Shown here: positions 1-5,998 of the stretch, piece by piece
Layout: each line of letters starts with the position of its first letter
How positions within the stretch are numbered: the first letter of the stretch is position 1
IMG/VR virus record: IMGVR_UViG_3300031607_000023
Span: 1-22,571 of that record
DNA length: 22,571 nt
Reading direction: 5' to 3' (one strand)
Source of the DNA: a virus
The notes under the pieces: model-generated
Told to the model about the DNA's origin: nothing
Databases searched by the model: none
Seen by the model: the letters and a program-made list of their open reading frames with translations, nothing else
Made by a program: the position numbers and the translations under genes

Positions 1-203
1 CATAACCATATCGAATATTCCCCAGACTTATAATCCCAATCGCCTTGCAAATCCCAAACCAACAGCGCTACCATATCCGGCAGGGCTGCGATAAATGAGT
101 CTGTGGCTGCACGAGCGTATTCAGCGCGCGTGCCTTTTTCGTCGTACACCTTGTTGATAGCGTCGAGGGCTACGGCCGCAATCTTGTCTCGTAGGTTATC
201 CAT
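1..203 (-). CDS. Partial phage protein: RDKIA/IAALPD N-terminal domain followed by a PLVW-type domain
   Basis: The gene starts at 203 on the minus strand and runs off the left edge, so only about 67 residues are seen. The start has a GGAG Shine-Dalgarno site about 9 bases upstream and lies one base after the stop of the gene before it. The protein begins MDNLRDKIAAVALDAI, contains FIAALPDMVALLVWDLQ and continues GDWDYKSGEYSIWL. The first part resembles the product of 9859-10149 (MRDKMAGII and IADAIIAALPD). The LVW stretch resembles the start of the C-terminal domain of the genes at 5999 and 7732 (VKPLVW). I know this combination from rhodobacterial phage proteins of unknown function. No catalytic motif is visible, and the missing C-terminus prevents a firm family call. 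Confidence 0.75.
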   Translation of the reverse strand, partial: MDNLRDKIAAVALDAINKVYDEKGTRAEYARAATDSFIAALPDMVALLVWDLQGDWDYKSGEYSIWL

Positions 204-204
204 A

Positions 205-414
205 TCAGTCTCCAATCTCGCCGCATGTGTCGCAGTATGCGGCCCATCCAGCATCTCTCATGACGCCCCCACATGGCTTGGGCTTATACCCGCGCGGTGC
301 GTCCTCGTCGGGTTCCTCGTATCGCCCGCATGTTTCGCCTTCCTCGGTGCCGGGTTCTTGGCGGCCCTCGTCTGGGCCTTCTAGCTTCCATTCATCATAT
401 CCGGTGATATTCAT
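205..414 (-). CDS. Small acidic Cys-containing protein, unknown function
   Basis: This codes for 69 residues, very rich in Glu, Asp and Gly. The C-terminal part has a CG pair (KPKPCGG) and a CDTCGEIGD tail, so a small metal-binding knuckle is possible but only one clear CxxC is present. The start ATG has AGGAG about 8 bases upstream and overlaps the stop of the 26-codon ORF before it by ATGA. The stop lies one base before the next start at 203, so it is translated as part of the leftward operon. I do not recognise the family. A zinc-ribbon-like role is only inference from the Cys pattern. Confidence 0.65.
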   Translation of the reverse strand: MNITGYDEWKLEGPDEGRQEPGTEEGETCGRYEEPDEDAPRGYKPKPCGGVMRDAGWAAYCDTCGEIGD

Positions 415-491
415 GCCTTAGCTCCTGTGAGGGCCGCAACGACTGCGGCTGCGTGGTAGGTGTCTAGCGCCTCGGTGTTTGCGCATCGCAT
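411..491 (-). CDS. 26-residue micro-ORF in the leftward operon
   Basis: The ORF encodes MRCANTEALDTYHAAAVVAA followed by LTGAKA and stops with TGA. A GGAGG site with the spacer ATGATACA precedes the ATG, and the stop overlaps the ATG of the next gene by ATGA, which is the same coupling used by its neighbours. The predicted peptide is Ala-rich and could form a short helix. I do not recognise it. It may be a real small protein or a leader that couples translation of the gene at 414. Confidence 0.5.
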   Translation of the reverse strand: MRCANTEALDTYHAAAVVAALTGAKA

Positions 492-507
492 TGTATCATC
501 CTCCAAT

Positions 508-681
508 CTAGCCGTGTGTCCAGTCTACCCATGCAATAAAGTTGTCGTGGCTGCATTTTTTGCACTCCACGCGAATAAACCTATCGCCGCGTGCGGTGAC
601 TTCATTAGCGCACGCAAGCGCCTGCGACTTCACGGCATTCAGTGTTGAGCCAGTGAACGCTTCTGTTTGTAGCTTCTTCAT
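508..681 (-). CDS. Small CxxC protein, unknown function
   Basis: The chosen start is ATG at 681, because GGAGG lies 8 bases upstream; the longer reading from a TTG at 693 would include the Shine-Dalgarno site itself. The 57-residue protein begins MKKLQTEAFTGSTLNAVKSQ and ends with RFIRVECKKCSHDNFIAWVD and a few more residues. The central part looks helical. The CKKCSHDNFIAW part has the look of half a zinc ribbon in phage proteins of unknown role. Its stop codon is built into the repeated start cassette of the next ORF (TAGATTGGAGG). Confidence 0.6.
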   Translation of the reverse strand: MKKLQTEAFTGSTLNAVKSQALACANEVTARGDRFIRVECKKCSHDNFIAWVDWTHG

Positions 682-721
682 GTCATCCTCCAATCATTGC
701 CAGCGTAAAGCCGGTGAATAG

Positions 722-946
722 CTAAGACATCGCCCACGTCAGCAGCGCCAGGATAAGCACGGCAAGCACGCCGGATATTATCAGCGTTGGGCCGCTGGTA
801 TCAAGCCACGTTGGTTCATCGTAAAGGTCAAAGCGGTCTAGCTTTACGTCCACCTCCGCCGGGCTAAACCATGCGTTGAGGTCATCGCGGGTGGTAAACT
901 CTGGCAGCGTGTCGTCTGCGTAGTCTAGGGGCTGTTTGCGTGCCAT
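722..946 (-). CDS. Small C-terminally anchored membrane protein
   Basis: The protein has 74 residues. Residues 1-51 are polar and acidic (MARKQPLDYADDTLPEF onwards). Residues about 52-72 form one strong hydrophobic segment (PTLIISGVLAVLILALLTWA), so the protein is likely held in the inner membrane by its C-terminus with the acidic part in the cytoplasm. The ATG has AGGA close upstream and overlaps the TAA of the 38-codon ORF before it (TAATG), which shows translational coupling. I do not recognise a family. A role in membrane association during early infection is possible but unproven. Confidence 0.65.
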   Translation of the reverse strand: MARKQPLDYADDTLPEFTTRDDLNAWFSPAEVDVKLDRFDLYDEPTWLDTSGPTLIISGVLAVLILALLTWAMS

Positions 947-1062
947 TATTCCTGATGCTCCAATATTGTGTGCGCTACGTTGCCAAGCGCTTTGATGATG
1001 ACCGGCGCGACAGCGGCGCCAATGGCTAGGCCAAGGATGCCGGGGAGGATGTATCGGGTCAT
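946..1062 (-). CDS. 38-residue hydrophobic small protein
   Basis: The reading is MTRYILPGILGLAIGAAVAP followed by VIIKALGNVAHTILEHQE and a TAA stop. Residues about 5-23 form a Gly/Ala/Ile-rich membrane segment, and the C-terminus is amphipathic. The start overlaps the stop of the gene at 1059-1337 by ATGA, and the stop overlaps the next ATG by TAATG. Such exact coupling on both sides is the main reason to accept so short a gene. It lies next to another single-span membrane protein, so the two might act together. No family is recognised. Confidence 0.6.
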   Translation of the reverse strand: MTRYILPGILGLAIGAAVAPVIIKALGNVAHTILEHQE

Positions 1063-1337
1063 GGCTTGTCCTCTGCTAAAGCGGCGCGGGCATTATCCCA
1101 TGTCCGCTCAATGCGGTCTTGATACATCTCTCCGCCAAATGGGCTGTAGTTGTCATTTAAATCCATCAGAGCGGCTAACGCGTCCCGCAGCCGCTTCACC
1201 TCAGCGCTTAGCGCATCGTGCAAATCTTTGCGCACGTAGCCCACGCCATCATCACCAGACTTGTAGTAGTTCTCGCGCCATTCGTCGGACACATGGCCCT
1301 TGCAGTGAATGAGGTTGATGCGTTCGGGACCAATCAT
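1059..1337 (-). CDS. Small coiled-coil phage protein, unknown function
   Basis: The protein has 92 residues. After an N-terminal part with MIGPERINLIHCKGHVSDEW, residues 37-60 (RKDLHDALSAEVKRLRDALA onward) form a clear heptad-like helix. A second helix with Trp follows near the end (RTWDNARAALAEDKP). The ATG has GGAGG at -8 and overlaps the stop of the upstream gene by ATGA; its own stop overlaps the next gene in the same way. Proteins with this short helical layout are common in accessory regions of rhodobacterial phages, but no function is known to me. Confidence 0.65.
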   Translation of the reverse strand: MIGPERINLIHCKGHVSDEWRENYYKSGDDGVGYVRKDLHDALSAEVKRLRDALAALMDLNDNYSPFGGEMYQDRIERTWDNARAALAEDKP

Positions 1338-1579
1338 GACCGCGCCTCCAGACGTGCCTTAACGACGATGACTGCATAAGCGGTTACGTCCAACATAAGG
1401 CCGACTCCTGTAGTTATAGGGGGCGTGCAGTAGAACACTCTGGCCTTCCAGCCTTTTTCTATTGCAGCGCCGTAGTCGTCGCAAGCGTCGCTAAATGATC
1501 CGTTGTCGCCTGCGTTTTTTCCTGGGAATCCGTCAGACCCGAAATCTGTCAGCGTTTGGTAGTATGGTTGAACAATCAT
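1334..1579 (-). CDS. First gene of the leftward operon, hypothetical protein
   Basis: The start chosen is ATG at 1579, with GGGAGAGA placed 5-6 bases upstream; a TTG at 1639 would give a longer form but lies inside the candidate promoter. The 81-residue protein begins MIVQPYYQTLTDFGSDGFPG, has a Gly/Asn/Asp-rich middle and ends in a fairly hydrophobic stretch (GVGLMLDVTAYAVIVVKA). The first half looks like a short sensor-like or RNA-binding fold, but no motif supports a function. It is the promoter-proximal gene of the minus-strand group. Confidence 0.6.
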   Translation of the reverse strand: MIVQPYYQTLTDFGSDGFPGKNAGDNGSFSDACDDYGAAIEKGWKARVFYCTPPITTGVGLMLDVTAYAVIVVKARLEARS

Positions 1580-1610
1580 CGTGTCTCTCCCGTTTGCGTT
1601 TCGGTGCCTC

Positions 1611-1639
1611 ATACTGGCATGGTATATATACCTAGTCAA
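1611..1639 (-). promoter_or_regulatory. Candidate sigma70-type promoter for the leftward operon
   Basis: On the minus strand TTGACT (1639-1634) is followed after 17 bases by CAGTAT (1616-1611). The -35 element matches the consensus at five of six positions and the -10 element at three of six. The expected start is near 1604, about 25 bases before the ATG at 1579. A perfect palindrome fills most of the spacer. Confidence 0.45.
1621..1632. promoter_or_regulatory. Perfect 12-bp palindrome, candidate operator
   Basis: GGTATATATACC is its own reverse complement. It lies between the -35 and -10 elements of the leftward promoter candidate, where a bound protein would block RNA polymerase. The adjacent ribbon-helix-helix gene is an obvious candidate for its ligand. 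That link is inference. Confidence 0.5.
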
Positions 1640-1656
1640 GCGCTAAATCAGATGTT

Positions 1657-1672
1657 GCGTATAGACTTACGC
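1657..1672. repeat. Short inverted repeat upstream of the RHH gene
   Basis: GCGTA and TACGC are separated by TAGACT, 18 bases before the ATG at 1690. It could be a second operator or chance; the arms are only 5 bp. Confidence 0.25.
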
Positions 1673-1689
1673 CATGCTAAATGTTGCCC

Positions 1690-1851
1690 ATGAACAAAAC
1701 AAAACTCAAGACCTTTAAGGTCGAACCCGACGTAGACGCCAGAATTACTGAGGCGCTACGCCTTGGAAATCGGTCCCTGTCTGACATATGCCGCGATGCG
1801 CTAATGCGCTACGTGCGGCGCGTAGAGAAGGAGCAAAGCAATGGGACGTAG
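1690..1851 (+). CDS. Ribbon-helix-helix (CopG/Arc-like) DNA-binding protein
   Basis: The ORF gives 53 residues starting MNKTKLKTFKVEPDVDARIT and continuing with LGNRSLSDICRDALMRYVRR. This is the typical RHH layout: a short basic beta strand (KLKTFKV), a helix (PDVDARITEALRLG), a turn with SLSD, and a second helix (ICRDALMRYVRRVEKEQ). An in-frame ATG at 1681 would add three residues. Neither start has a clear Shine-Dalgarno site, so the start is uncertain. It is the first plus-strand gene and overlaps the nuclease gene that follows. RHH proteins of this size bind palindromic operators as dimers, and a perfect palindrome lies 58 bases upstream of the start. Confidence 0.75.
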   Translation: MNKTKLKTFKVEPDVDARITEALRLGNRSLSDICRDALMRYVRRVEKEQSNGT

Positions 1852-2146
1852 AGCATCAGCAGTAGACGCCAATCAGGCCGTGATAGTCGCGGCGCTAAGA
1901 ACCGCAGGGGCATCCGTGGAGCTATTACACAGCGTCGGCAAGGGCTGCCCAGACATACTGATAGGGTATAAGGGCAGCAACATTCTCGCGGAGATCAAGG
2001 ACGGGTCTAAGGTGCCAAGCGCGCAGAAGCTAACCAGCTTTCAGGTAGGCTGGCACGAGGCATGGCGGGGCCAGGTTGACACGGTAAACAGCATACCCGC
2101 CGCGCTGGACCTTATCGGCATCAAGATGCGCGGAACAATTAGCTAG
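1841..2146 (+). CDS. VRR-NUC-like PD-(D/E)XK nuclease
   Basis: The 101-residue protein has the arrangement of small phage VRR-NUC nucleases: an N-terminal helix (DANQAVIVAALRTAGA), then GKGCPDILIGYKG with Asp38, and AEIKDGSK with Glu51 and Lys53, giving the PD...ExK active site. A C-terminal part (FQVGWHEAWRGQVDTVNS) completes the fold. Members of this group act on branched or double-stranded DNA and need a divalent metal; the substrate here is unknown. The gene overlaps the RHH gene by 11 bases and is followed 10 bases later by the ERF gene, so it probably works in phage recombination. The motifs support the family well; the precise activity is inferred. Confidence 0.75.
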   Translation: MGRRASAVDANQAVIVAALRTAGASVELLHSVGKGCPDILIGYKGSNILAEIKDGSKVPSAQKLTSFQVGWHEAWRGQVDTVNSIPAALDLIGIKMRGTIS

Positions 2147-2161
2147 GAGAGATACAATGAC
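2146..2161 (+). repeat. Repeated ribosome-binding cassette, copy 1
   Basis: GGAGAGATACAATGAC contains the Shine-Dalgarno site and start of the ERF gene. The same 16 bases occur at 7721-7736 in front of the second PLVW-domain gene. A near copy (GGGAGAGACACGATGA) starts the minus-strand gene at 1579. Confidence 0.8.
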
Positions 2162-2891
2162 TACTACCAAACAAGACGACACGCCAATGCAGGTTGTGCT
2201 CCCAGACCACACCAGCATATATGCAGCGATTGCGGCCTCGGCGCGCGAGGTTCGCGTTATCGGCAAGTCAGAGCGCAACAAGTTTGACGGCTACGACTTC
2301 GCCAGCATCGACAAATTCCTAATGTTGGTAAACCCAATTTGCGGGCGCAACGGCCTGTTCCCAATCATTGCACAGCGAGAGGTGGAATTTTACGACAACG
2401 TAAACTCCAAGGGCGGAAAGTCAGTTTGGGCGCGGTTCTTCTTCGATGTAACCTTATATCATAGCACAGGCCAAACGCTTGGCCCCGTCAACATGATGGT
2501 TGCTGTCCCAATGAACGGCGCACAAACTAGCGGATCTGCGCAAAGCTACGCGCTCAAGCAGTTCTTTCGGTCAACGTTGATGATTCCAACCGGCGATAAA
2601 GACGACGCAGACTTGAACGCAACGGAAACGCACCGATCGACGCCGCCCGCTGCGGCTAAGCCCCAGACGGTAACGCCTGACCAGTACATCAAGCTGCGCG
2701 ACACAGCCGAAGCCGCTGGCGTTCCCGCTGAGAAGATTTGCGCCGCCTACGAAGCGCCGTCATTTGAGCAGTTTCCGGCAGACGCCTACAATAGCGCAAT
2801 GTCACGGCTGCAACTAACCCTTGACGGGTTAAAGACAGCAACGCCTGCCGCAGACCTAGACGGCGATTCAATTCCATATGAGGGGAAATAA
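2157..2891 (+). CDS. erf: ERF-family single-strand annealing recombinase
   Basis: The protein has 244 residues. The ERF core covers about residues 18-150: an N-terminal helix (IYAAIAASAREVRVIGKSER), the FDGYDFASIDKFL part, and the family hallmark SGSAQSYALKQFFRSTLMI at 125-143, followed by PTGDKDDAD. The C-terminal third is Ala/Pro/Thr-rich and then helical, a typical protein-protein tail. ERF proteins form rings that anneal complementary single strands during phage recombination or genome circularisation. The gene follows the nuclease gene by 10 bases and is followed after one base by the coiled-coil gene, an arrangement known from other phages. The start has GGAGAGA at good spacing. Confidence 0.9.
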   Translation: MTTTKQDDTPMQVVLPDHTSIYAAIAASAREVRVIGKSERNKFDGYDFASIDKFLMLVNPICGRNGLFPIIAQREVEFYDNVNSKGGKSVWARFFFDVTLYHSTGQTLGPVNMMVAVPMNGAQTSGSAQSYALKQFFRSTLMIPTGDKDDADLNATETHRSTPPAAAKPQTVTPDQYIKLRDTAEAAGVPAEKICAAYEAPSFEQFPADAYNSAMSRLQLTLDGLKTATPAADLDGDSIPYEGK

Positions 2892-2892
2892 T

Positions 2893-3579
2893 ATGACACC
2901 TGCACTAAAGGGCCACAACAACCCACCTTGCCCGATTGAAGAGGTTGTCGCAGAATTTGACGCGGTTATTTCTGAGGCTACAAATTGGACGGACGGAGAG
3001 CCAGCCACGGACAAGGCCGGGATGCTGGCAGTAGATGCTGTTCTCAAGGAGTTCAAAACCTACAAATCGGCGCTGGTCAAGGCAGGCAAAGAGCGCACCG
3101 ACCCGCTGCACAAGTCATGGAAGGCCGAGGTCGCCGCCGTTAAGGTTTACACCGACGACGCTGACCGGCTTCAATCCTCACTGGTGGCATCTGTTGCGCC
3201 ATTTAAAGCCAAGCTGGCCGCCGACGAAAAGGAGGCGCAGCGTCTAGCGTGGGAGGAAACAAACCGCCTGCGCCGTGAGGCTGAAGCCATAGCCGCAAAA
3301 GCCAATGCCTCTGATGTTGATGCACAGCGCGCGGTTGCTGCCGCCAAGCAGGCCGCTATGGACGCCGAGGCCGCGACCAAGACGCAGGCCAAGGAGGGCG
3401 TTAAGGGGATGCGCAAGGTCCAGCGCCATGCAATTGAGGACCACCGCGCCGCGCTGCACTGGATTGCCAAAAATGACGGCGATGCAATGACAGCGTTTGT
3501 TGATGACTATGTGCGCCGCAATTATAAAACCAGCGTCATTGATGGCGTTAAGGTTTGGGAAGAGCGCGAGGCATACTGA
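2893..3579 (+). CDS. Coiled-coil protein linked to the ERF gene
   Basis: The start at 2893 is chosen because GAGGGG lies 7 bases upstream; an in-frame ATG at 2878 lies inside the ERF gene and the Shine-Dalgarno site. The 228-residue protein begins MTPALKGHNNPPCPIEEVVA. It then has a WTDGEPATDKAGMLAVDA section, a basic helical section with KERTDPLHKSWKAEVAAV, and a long Ala/Lys/Glu-rich coiled coil at about residues 95-180. The C-terminal part (HWIAKNDGDAMTAFVDDYVR) looks globular. The same gene pair, GHNNPP protein and annealing protein, is common in rhodobacterial phages. Its role is unknown; helping or regulating the annealing protein is inference from gene order. Confidence 0.75.
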   Translation: MTPALKGHNNPPCPIEEVVAEFDAVISEATNWTDGEPATDKAGMLAVDAVLKEFKTYKSALVKAGKERTDPLHKSWKAEVAAVKVYTDDADRLQSSLVASVAPFKAKLAADEKEAQRLAWEETNRLRREAEAIAAKANASDVDAQRAVAAAKQAAMDAEAATKTQAKEGVKGMRKVQRHAIEDHRAALHWIAKNDGDAMTAFVDDYVRRNYKTSVIDGVKVWEEREAY

Positions 3580-3755
3580 TGCGCCCAATCGACTGGCCCA
3601 TAAACCTCATGCACCGCGCCGCGACTTTAGACGAGTTGCGGCGCATATGGCAGAACGAAATCAAGCCGGAACACCAGCGCGAGCCGGAAGTTACCGCAAA
3701 CAGGAATATTTGCAAGATTAAGCTCGAAAGGGCGAGGGATTACCCCAATGGATAA
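3579..3755 (+). CDS. Small basic phage protein, unknown function
   Basis: The start at 3579 overlaps the stop of the gene before it (TGATG-type overlap), giving 58 residues. The sequence begins MRPIDWPINLMHRAATLDEL and continues with a charged helix (RRIWQNEIKPEHQREPEV). No zinc or catalytic motif is visible. The end overlaps the next gene by 8 bases. I do not recognise the family; position suggests a replication or recombination accessory role. Confidence 0.55.
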   Translation: MRPIDWPINLMHRAATLDELRRIWQNEIKPEHQREPEVTANRNICKIKLERARDYPNG

Positions 3756-4155
3756 GCCGCCACCGATACTAGTGCAGATGACGCCGCACGGCCTAAAACC
3801 ATACGACCGACACAGCGAGGGGCTAATGGCCGGAGCGGTCAACGGGCAAGTCTTTACCGCCAAGCCGCGCAAGGGCCGCTCACTGCCCCGCAACGGCGCA
3901 TATTGGGGGGGTCTAAACGCTGCCGTAGCCGCAACTGACGCTTGGCCTACTGCATCCCACCTGCACAACGACCTAAAGCGTCTGTGCGGCTATGTCGATG
4001 TGTATTACAACCCGCTGACCAAGCGCGACGAGGTGCGCGTACAGTCAACCAGCTTCGAGCGGATGTCGGAGCAGGAGTTCGCGGCCTATTTTACCCTGGC
4101 GCAGATGAAGTTCATCCAGGTGATGGGTTTTGACGCATGGCTGCAAAGAGAATGA
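3748..4155 (+). CDS. DUF1367-like phage protein (tentative)
   Basis: The protein has 135 residues. After a short N-terminal part it contains TAKPRKGRSLPRNGAYWGGL, a helix (NAAVAATDAWPTASHLHNDL) and then LKRLCGYVDVYYNPLTK and a C-terminal helix with FAAYFTLAQMKFIQVMGFD. The order basic/aromatic R..N..Y/F, LH..LK, G-Y/V strand and final helix resembles DUF1367/NinB-type phage proteins, some of which help recombination, but the match is by eye only. The start overlaps the previous gene, and its end overlaps the methyltransferase-like gene by 19 bases. It may well be part of the recombination module. Confidence 0.5.
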   Translation: MDKPPPILVQMTPHGLKPYDRHSEGLMAGAVNGQVFTAKPRKGRSLPRNGAYWGGLNAAVAATDAWPTASHLHNDLKRLCGYVDVYYNPLTKRDEVRVQSTSFERMSEQEFAAYFTLAQMKFIQVMGFDAWLQRE

Positions 4156-4721
4156 GGGTTTTAGTCGCTTGTGAATATTCAGGCCGCGTGCGCGATGCTT
4201 TTGCCGCGCTGGGCCATGACGCGTGGTCGTGCGATATCCTGCCTACTGACGCGCCAGGGCGGCACTACCACGGCGACGTTAGACCAATCCTGCGCCAGCC
4301 TTGGGATTTAGTTATTGCCCACCCACCTTGCACGAGACTATGCAATTCCGGCGTGCGTTGGCTTGCTGAGCGCGACCTATGGGCCGACATGAGGGACGGC
4401 GCCGAGTTTTTTCTTGCATGCCTAAATGCTAATGCGCCTTGCGTCGCCGTGGAAAATCCCGTTATGCACAAATACGCGCGTGACATTATTTGACGCGGAC
4501 CTGATTTCACTGTCCAGCCTTGGCAGTTTGGCGACCCGGCAAAGAAACGTACCTGCTTCTGGACGCGCGGGCTGCCTGCATTAACGCCGACAAGTGACAT
4601 GACCGCCGCCGATGCGCGCGCAGATTGTCACTTAGCGCCACCTGGCCCGAACAGGTGGAAGGTTCGCAGCACAACCTACCAAGGCATTGCCAACGCTATC
4701 GCAAGGCAGTGGTCGCAATGA
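4137..4721 (+). pseudogene. C5-cytosine-methyltransferase-like gene with an in-frame TGA
   Basis: The first part (4137-4493) encodes 118 residues: MRVLVACEYSGRVRDAF (SAM-binding strand and loop), AWSCDILPTD, WDLVIAHPPCTRLCNSG with the PPC typical of C5-methyltransferase-like proteins, and VAVENPVMHKYARDII. A TGA at 4491-4493 stops it. The same frame then continues RGPDFTVQPWQFGDPAKKRT and CFWTRGLPAL and ends with a TGA at 4719-4721. These are family features normally joined to the first half, and the second stop overlaps the ATG of the next gene by ATGA. So the full ancestral gene was about 194 codons and a single base change interrupts it. Nonsense mutation, readthrough, or an assembly error are all possible. 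The start could also be 4152. Confidence 0.75.
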
Positions 4722-5059
4722 AGCGCACGCCCTTCACGTCTAAGCCAAAGCGTATGCCCCAGCAGTCGCCCAAGAAGCGCGCTTACAGGGCATCTAAGGC
4801 AGGCGCGGAGGCCATGCGTCACATGGGTAGGGTGAAGGCGCTAGACTGCGTGTGCTGCGGCGCTCAGGGGCCAAGCGAGGCGCATCATTGCAGATCCGAC
4901 GGCATGGCCCGCGATGACCTAAAGACGATTCCCCTTTGCTATGAGTGCCACAGGGGCGTTACTGGCTATCACCTTGCCAAAGCGTCGTGGCATGACCGGC
5001 ACGGGCGCGACTATGAGTTTCTGCCGCTGGTCCAACGCCTGCTAGGGCTGAGCGACTAA
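4718..5059 (+). CDS. HNH-like zinc nuclease (Ref/DUF968-like)
   Basis: The start at 4718 overlaps the end of the interrupted methyltransferase frame by ATGA. The 113-residue product has a basic N-terminus (MKRTPFTSKPKRMPQQSPKK), then CVCCGAQGPSEAHHC, then DDLKTIPLCYECHRGVTGYH. The CxxC, HH, CxxCH and final H positions match the HNH/treble-clef layout of Ref or DUF968-type phage proteins; phage P1 Ref is a known DNA-cutting recombination enhancer of this kind. Nearby ERF and nuclease genes fit a recombination role. A Holliday-junction or homing activity cannot be excluded, but the short length argues against a homing enzyme. Confidence 0.7.
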   Translation: MKRTPFTSKPKRMPQQSPKKRAYRASKAGAEAMRHMGRVKALDCVCCGAQGPSEAHHCRSDGMARDDLKTIPLCYECHRGVTGYHLAKASWHDRHGRDYEFLPLVQRLLGLSD

Positions 5060-5078
5060 ACAATCAAGGAGACGGACA

Positions 5079-5840
5079 ATGACAAAAGACCGCGAGGAAT
5101 GGCTCGTTGCAAACGTACCCGGCGTAAAGCGCGCGCGGGTTATAGGCGGCTGTGAGCTACTGCAGGGTAACTGCTTAGAGATTATGCCGGGGCTGGGGAC
5201 GGTTGACGCAGTTGTGACGGACGTTCCATACGGGATAAGCCAAAAATCAGGCGGTTTGCGGCGATTAGATTATGGAAAATGGGACGGCAAAACTGCAACA
5301 TCAGTAGCGTTGGCCGCTATGGCTGCGGTTGAAAACGTCCCAAGCGTTACTGCTTGGTGCGATTGGCGTCAACTATTAAAAATTGCTGAGGCTTTGCCCG
5401 GCCGATCTGAAAGACCTTTGACTTGGTCTAAGCCAAACCCGCCAGTCTTAAACGGGCAAAGGCTTTTTTTGTCCGCAACCGAACACGCATTTTATGGAAA
5501 AAAATCGGGCGCTTGGTTTTCTGGCGGATGCATAAAATCTTATTGGTTGGGGCCGCCACCGCCTGACAGGCAGCACCCAACTCAAAAGCCAGAATGGCTA
5601 ATGAAACAATGCGTTCAAGCGACCGTTTCTCCTACAAGCGTTTGCTTAGATCCATTCATGGGCAGCGGCACAACCCTAGTTGCGTGCGCTAAGCTAGGCC
5701 GCAAGGGCATAGGCATAGAGCTAGACCCTGAATACTTTGACATAGCCTGCAAGCGCGTAGAGGATGCGTACCGGCAAGCGGATCTGTTTGTAGAGCAGCC
5801 TGCATACGAGCCGCCAACGCAGGGCGGGTTTGAAATGTAG
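5079..5840 (+). CDS. Beta-class DNA amino-methyltransferase (N6-adenine or N4-cytosine)
   Basis: The protein has 253 residues. The catalytic motif IV comes first, as VVTDVPYGI with Asp48-Val49-Pro50-Tyr51, and the SAM-binding motif I comes near the C-terminus, as LDPFMGSGTTLVACAKLG at 190-207, with an adjoining GIGIELDPEYFDIA. The order IV then I marks the beta class (PF01555 type). HPTQKPEWLMKQ before motif I is also typical. It would transfer a methyl group from SAM to an exocyclic amino group in a specific site, probably protecting phage DNA from host restriction. No partner endonuclease is adjacent. The DVPY in place of the usual DPPY is unusual. Start: AAGGAG lies 12 bases before the ATG. 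Confidence 0.88.
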   Translation: MTKDREEWLVANVPGVKRARVIGGCELLQGNCLEIMPGLGTVDAVVTDVPYGISQKSGGLRRLDYGKWDGKTATSVALAAMAAVENVPSVTAWCDWRQLLKIAEALPGRSERPLTWSKPNPPVLNGQRLFLSATEHAFYGKKSGAWFSGGCIKSYWLGPPPPDRQHPTQKPEWLMKQCVQATVSPTSVCLDPFMGSGTTLVACAKLGRKGIGIELDPEYFDIACKRVEDAYRQADLFVEQPAYEPPTQGGFEM

Positions 5841-5861
5841 CCTGCTTAAAAACAGCGAAGA

Positions 5862-5884
5862 CCCGCCAGATTATTCCTGACGGG
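5862..5884 (+). terminator. Hairpin after the methyltransferase gene, possible terminator
   Basis: CCCGCCAG and CTGACGGG pair over eight positions with one mismatch and a 7-base loop, 21 bases after the stop. The downstream sequence (CCTTGCAATTTT) has only a late T run, so an intrinsic terminator is possible but not strong. Confidence 0.4.
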
Positions 5885-5886
5885 CC

Positions 5887-5915
5887 TTGCAATTTTGCCT
5901 TGGGGAGGCGATAAC
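5887..5915 (+). promoter_or_regulatory. Weak candidate promoter upstream of the Lar-like gene
   Basis: TTGCAA (5887-5892) and GATAAC (5910-5915) are spaced by 17 bases; each matches the sigma70 consensus at four of six positions. It follows the hairpin directly and lies 84 bases before the ATG at 5999. Confidence 0.3.
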
Positions 5916-5998
5916 ATAAGCACGACTAAATGCTAGGCTCATGATACATTGCGGGGGCGTAATGTGCAAGTGGCTTAGCCTCAACATAAGAGGCGACC

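Noticed and set aside
968-1312. A 114-codon plus-strand ORF in the left region
   Set aside because: It is antisense to the 38-codon and coiled-coil genes that are joined by ATGA overlaps with ribosome sites, and its translation is rich in Arg, Cys, Ser and His with no structure.
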